Origin: Clostridiales bacterium
GTDB lineage: Bacteria; Bacillota; Clostridia; Oscillospirales; QAMX01
Direction: 5' to 3'
Assembly (NCBI GenBank): GCA_012514045.1
Contig: JAAZBA010000182.1
Span: 1 to 5,968 of the forward strand
Length of the DNA stretch: 5,968 bases
The translations under genes and the position numbers were made by a program. This document shows positions 5,952 through 5,968 of this stretch, piece by piece; position 1 is the first letter of the stretch; every line of letters starts with the position of its first letter. The notes beneath the pieces were generated by a model. That model did no database searches. It saw only the letters and a program-made list of their open reading frames with translations, and was not told where the DNA came from.

Positions 5952-5968
5952 ATGATTGCACCTTCCTT

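Overview
The window is a compact bacterial stretch in which every convincing gene lies on the minus strand, so transcription runs from high to low coordinates. It suggests a low-to-moderate GC Firmicute, most likely a Clostridia/Oscillospiraceae-type (Ruminococcus-like) organism. The reasons are the bifunctional HPr kinase/phosphorylase (a Firmicutes carbon-control enzyme), a ROK glucokinase with a CxCGxxGCWE zinc motif, strong AGGAG-type ribosome binding sites, and a membrane-anchored HtrA next to an OmpR/PhoR-type two-component pair. The genus assignment is inference; no rRNA or other taxonomic marker is present.

Layout in transcription order. (1) 5951-5262: an OmpR/PhoB-family response regulator. 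(2) 5260-3842: its sensor histidine kinase, starting one base after the regulator's stop codon. (3) 3841-3708: a 134-bp gap with a good promoter candidate (TTGATT-16-TATACT), an interrupted inverted repeat over the -10/start region, and a PhoP-like direct repeat just upstream of the -35. (4) 3707-2281: an HtrA/DegP-like serine protease with an intact catalytic triad whose reading frame breaks inside the PDZ domain. The natural frame would stop at 2281 but the actual frame stops at 2388. (5) 2269-2224: a strong intrinsic terminator. (6) 2183-1686: tadA, the tRNA adenosine deaminase. (7) 1635-691: hprK. (8) 671-1: the N-terminal two thirds of a ROK glucokinase, cut by the window edge.

The genes fall into two transcriptional units separated by the terminator. 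The upstream unit is an envelope-stress or phosphate/cell-wall type signalling module: a sensor kinase, a regulator and an exported-domain protease that is a plausible target. The downstream unit is tadA-hprK-glcK. HprK phosphorylates HPr at Ser46 in response to the glycolytic state and glucokinase feeds glucose into glycolysis, so these two belong together functionally. TadA (wobble inosine in tRNA-Arg) looks like a passenger housekeeping gene.

No mobile element, CRISPR array, RNA gene or unknown system is visible. The most notable feature is the htrA frame break. It is best explained as a one-base deletion (real or a sequencing/assembly error), with a -1 programmed frameshift as a less likely alternative. 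No gene-free stretch exceeds 134 bases.
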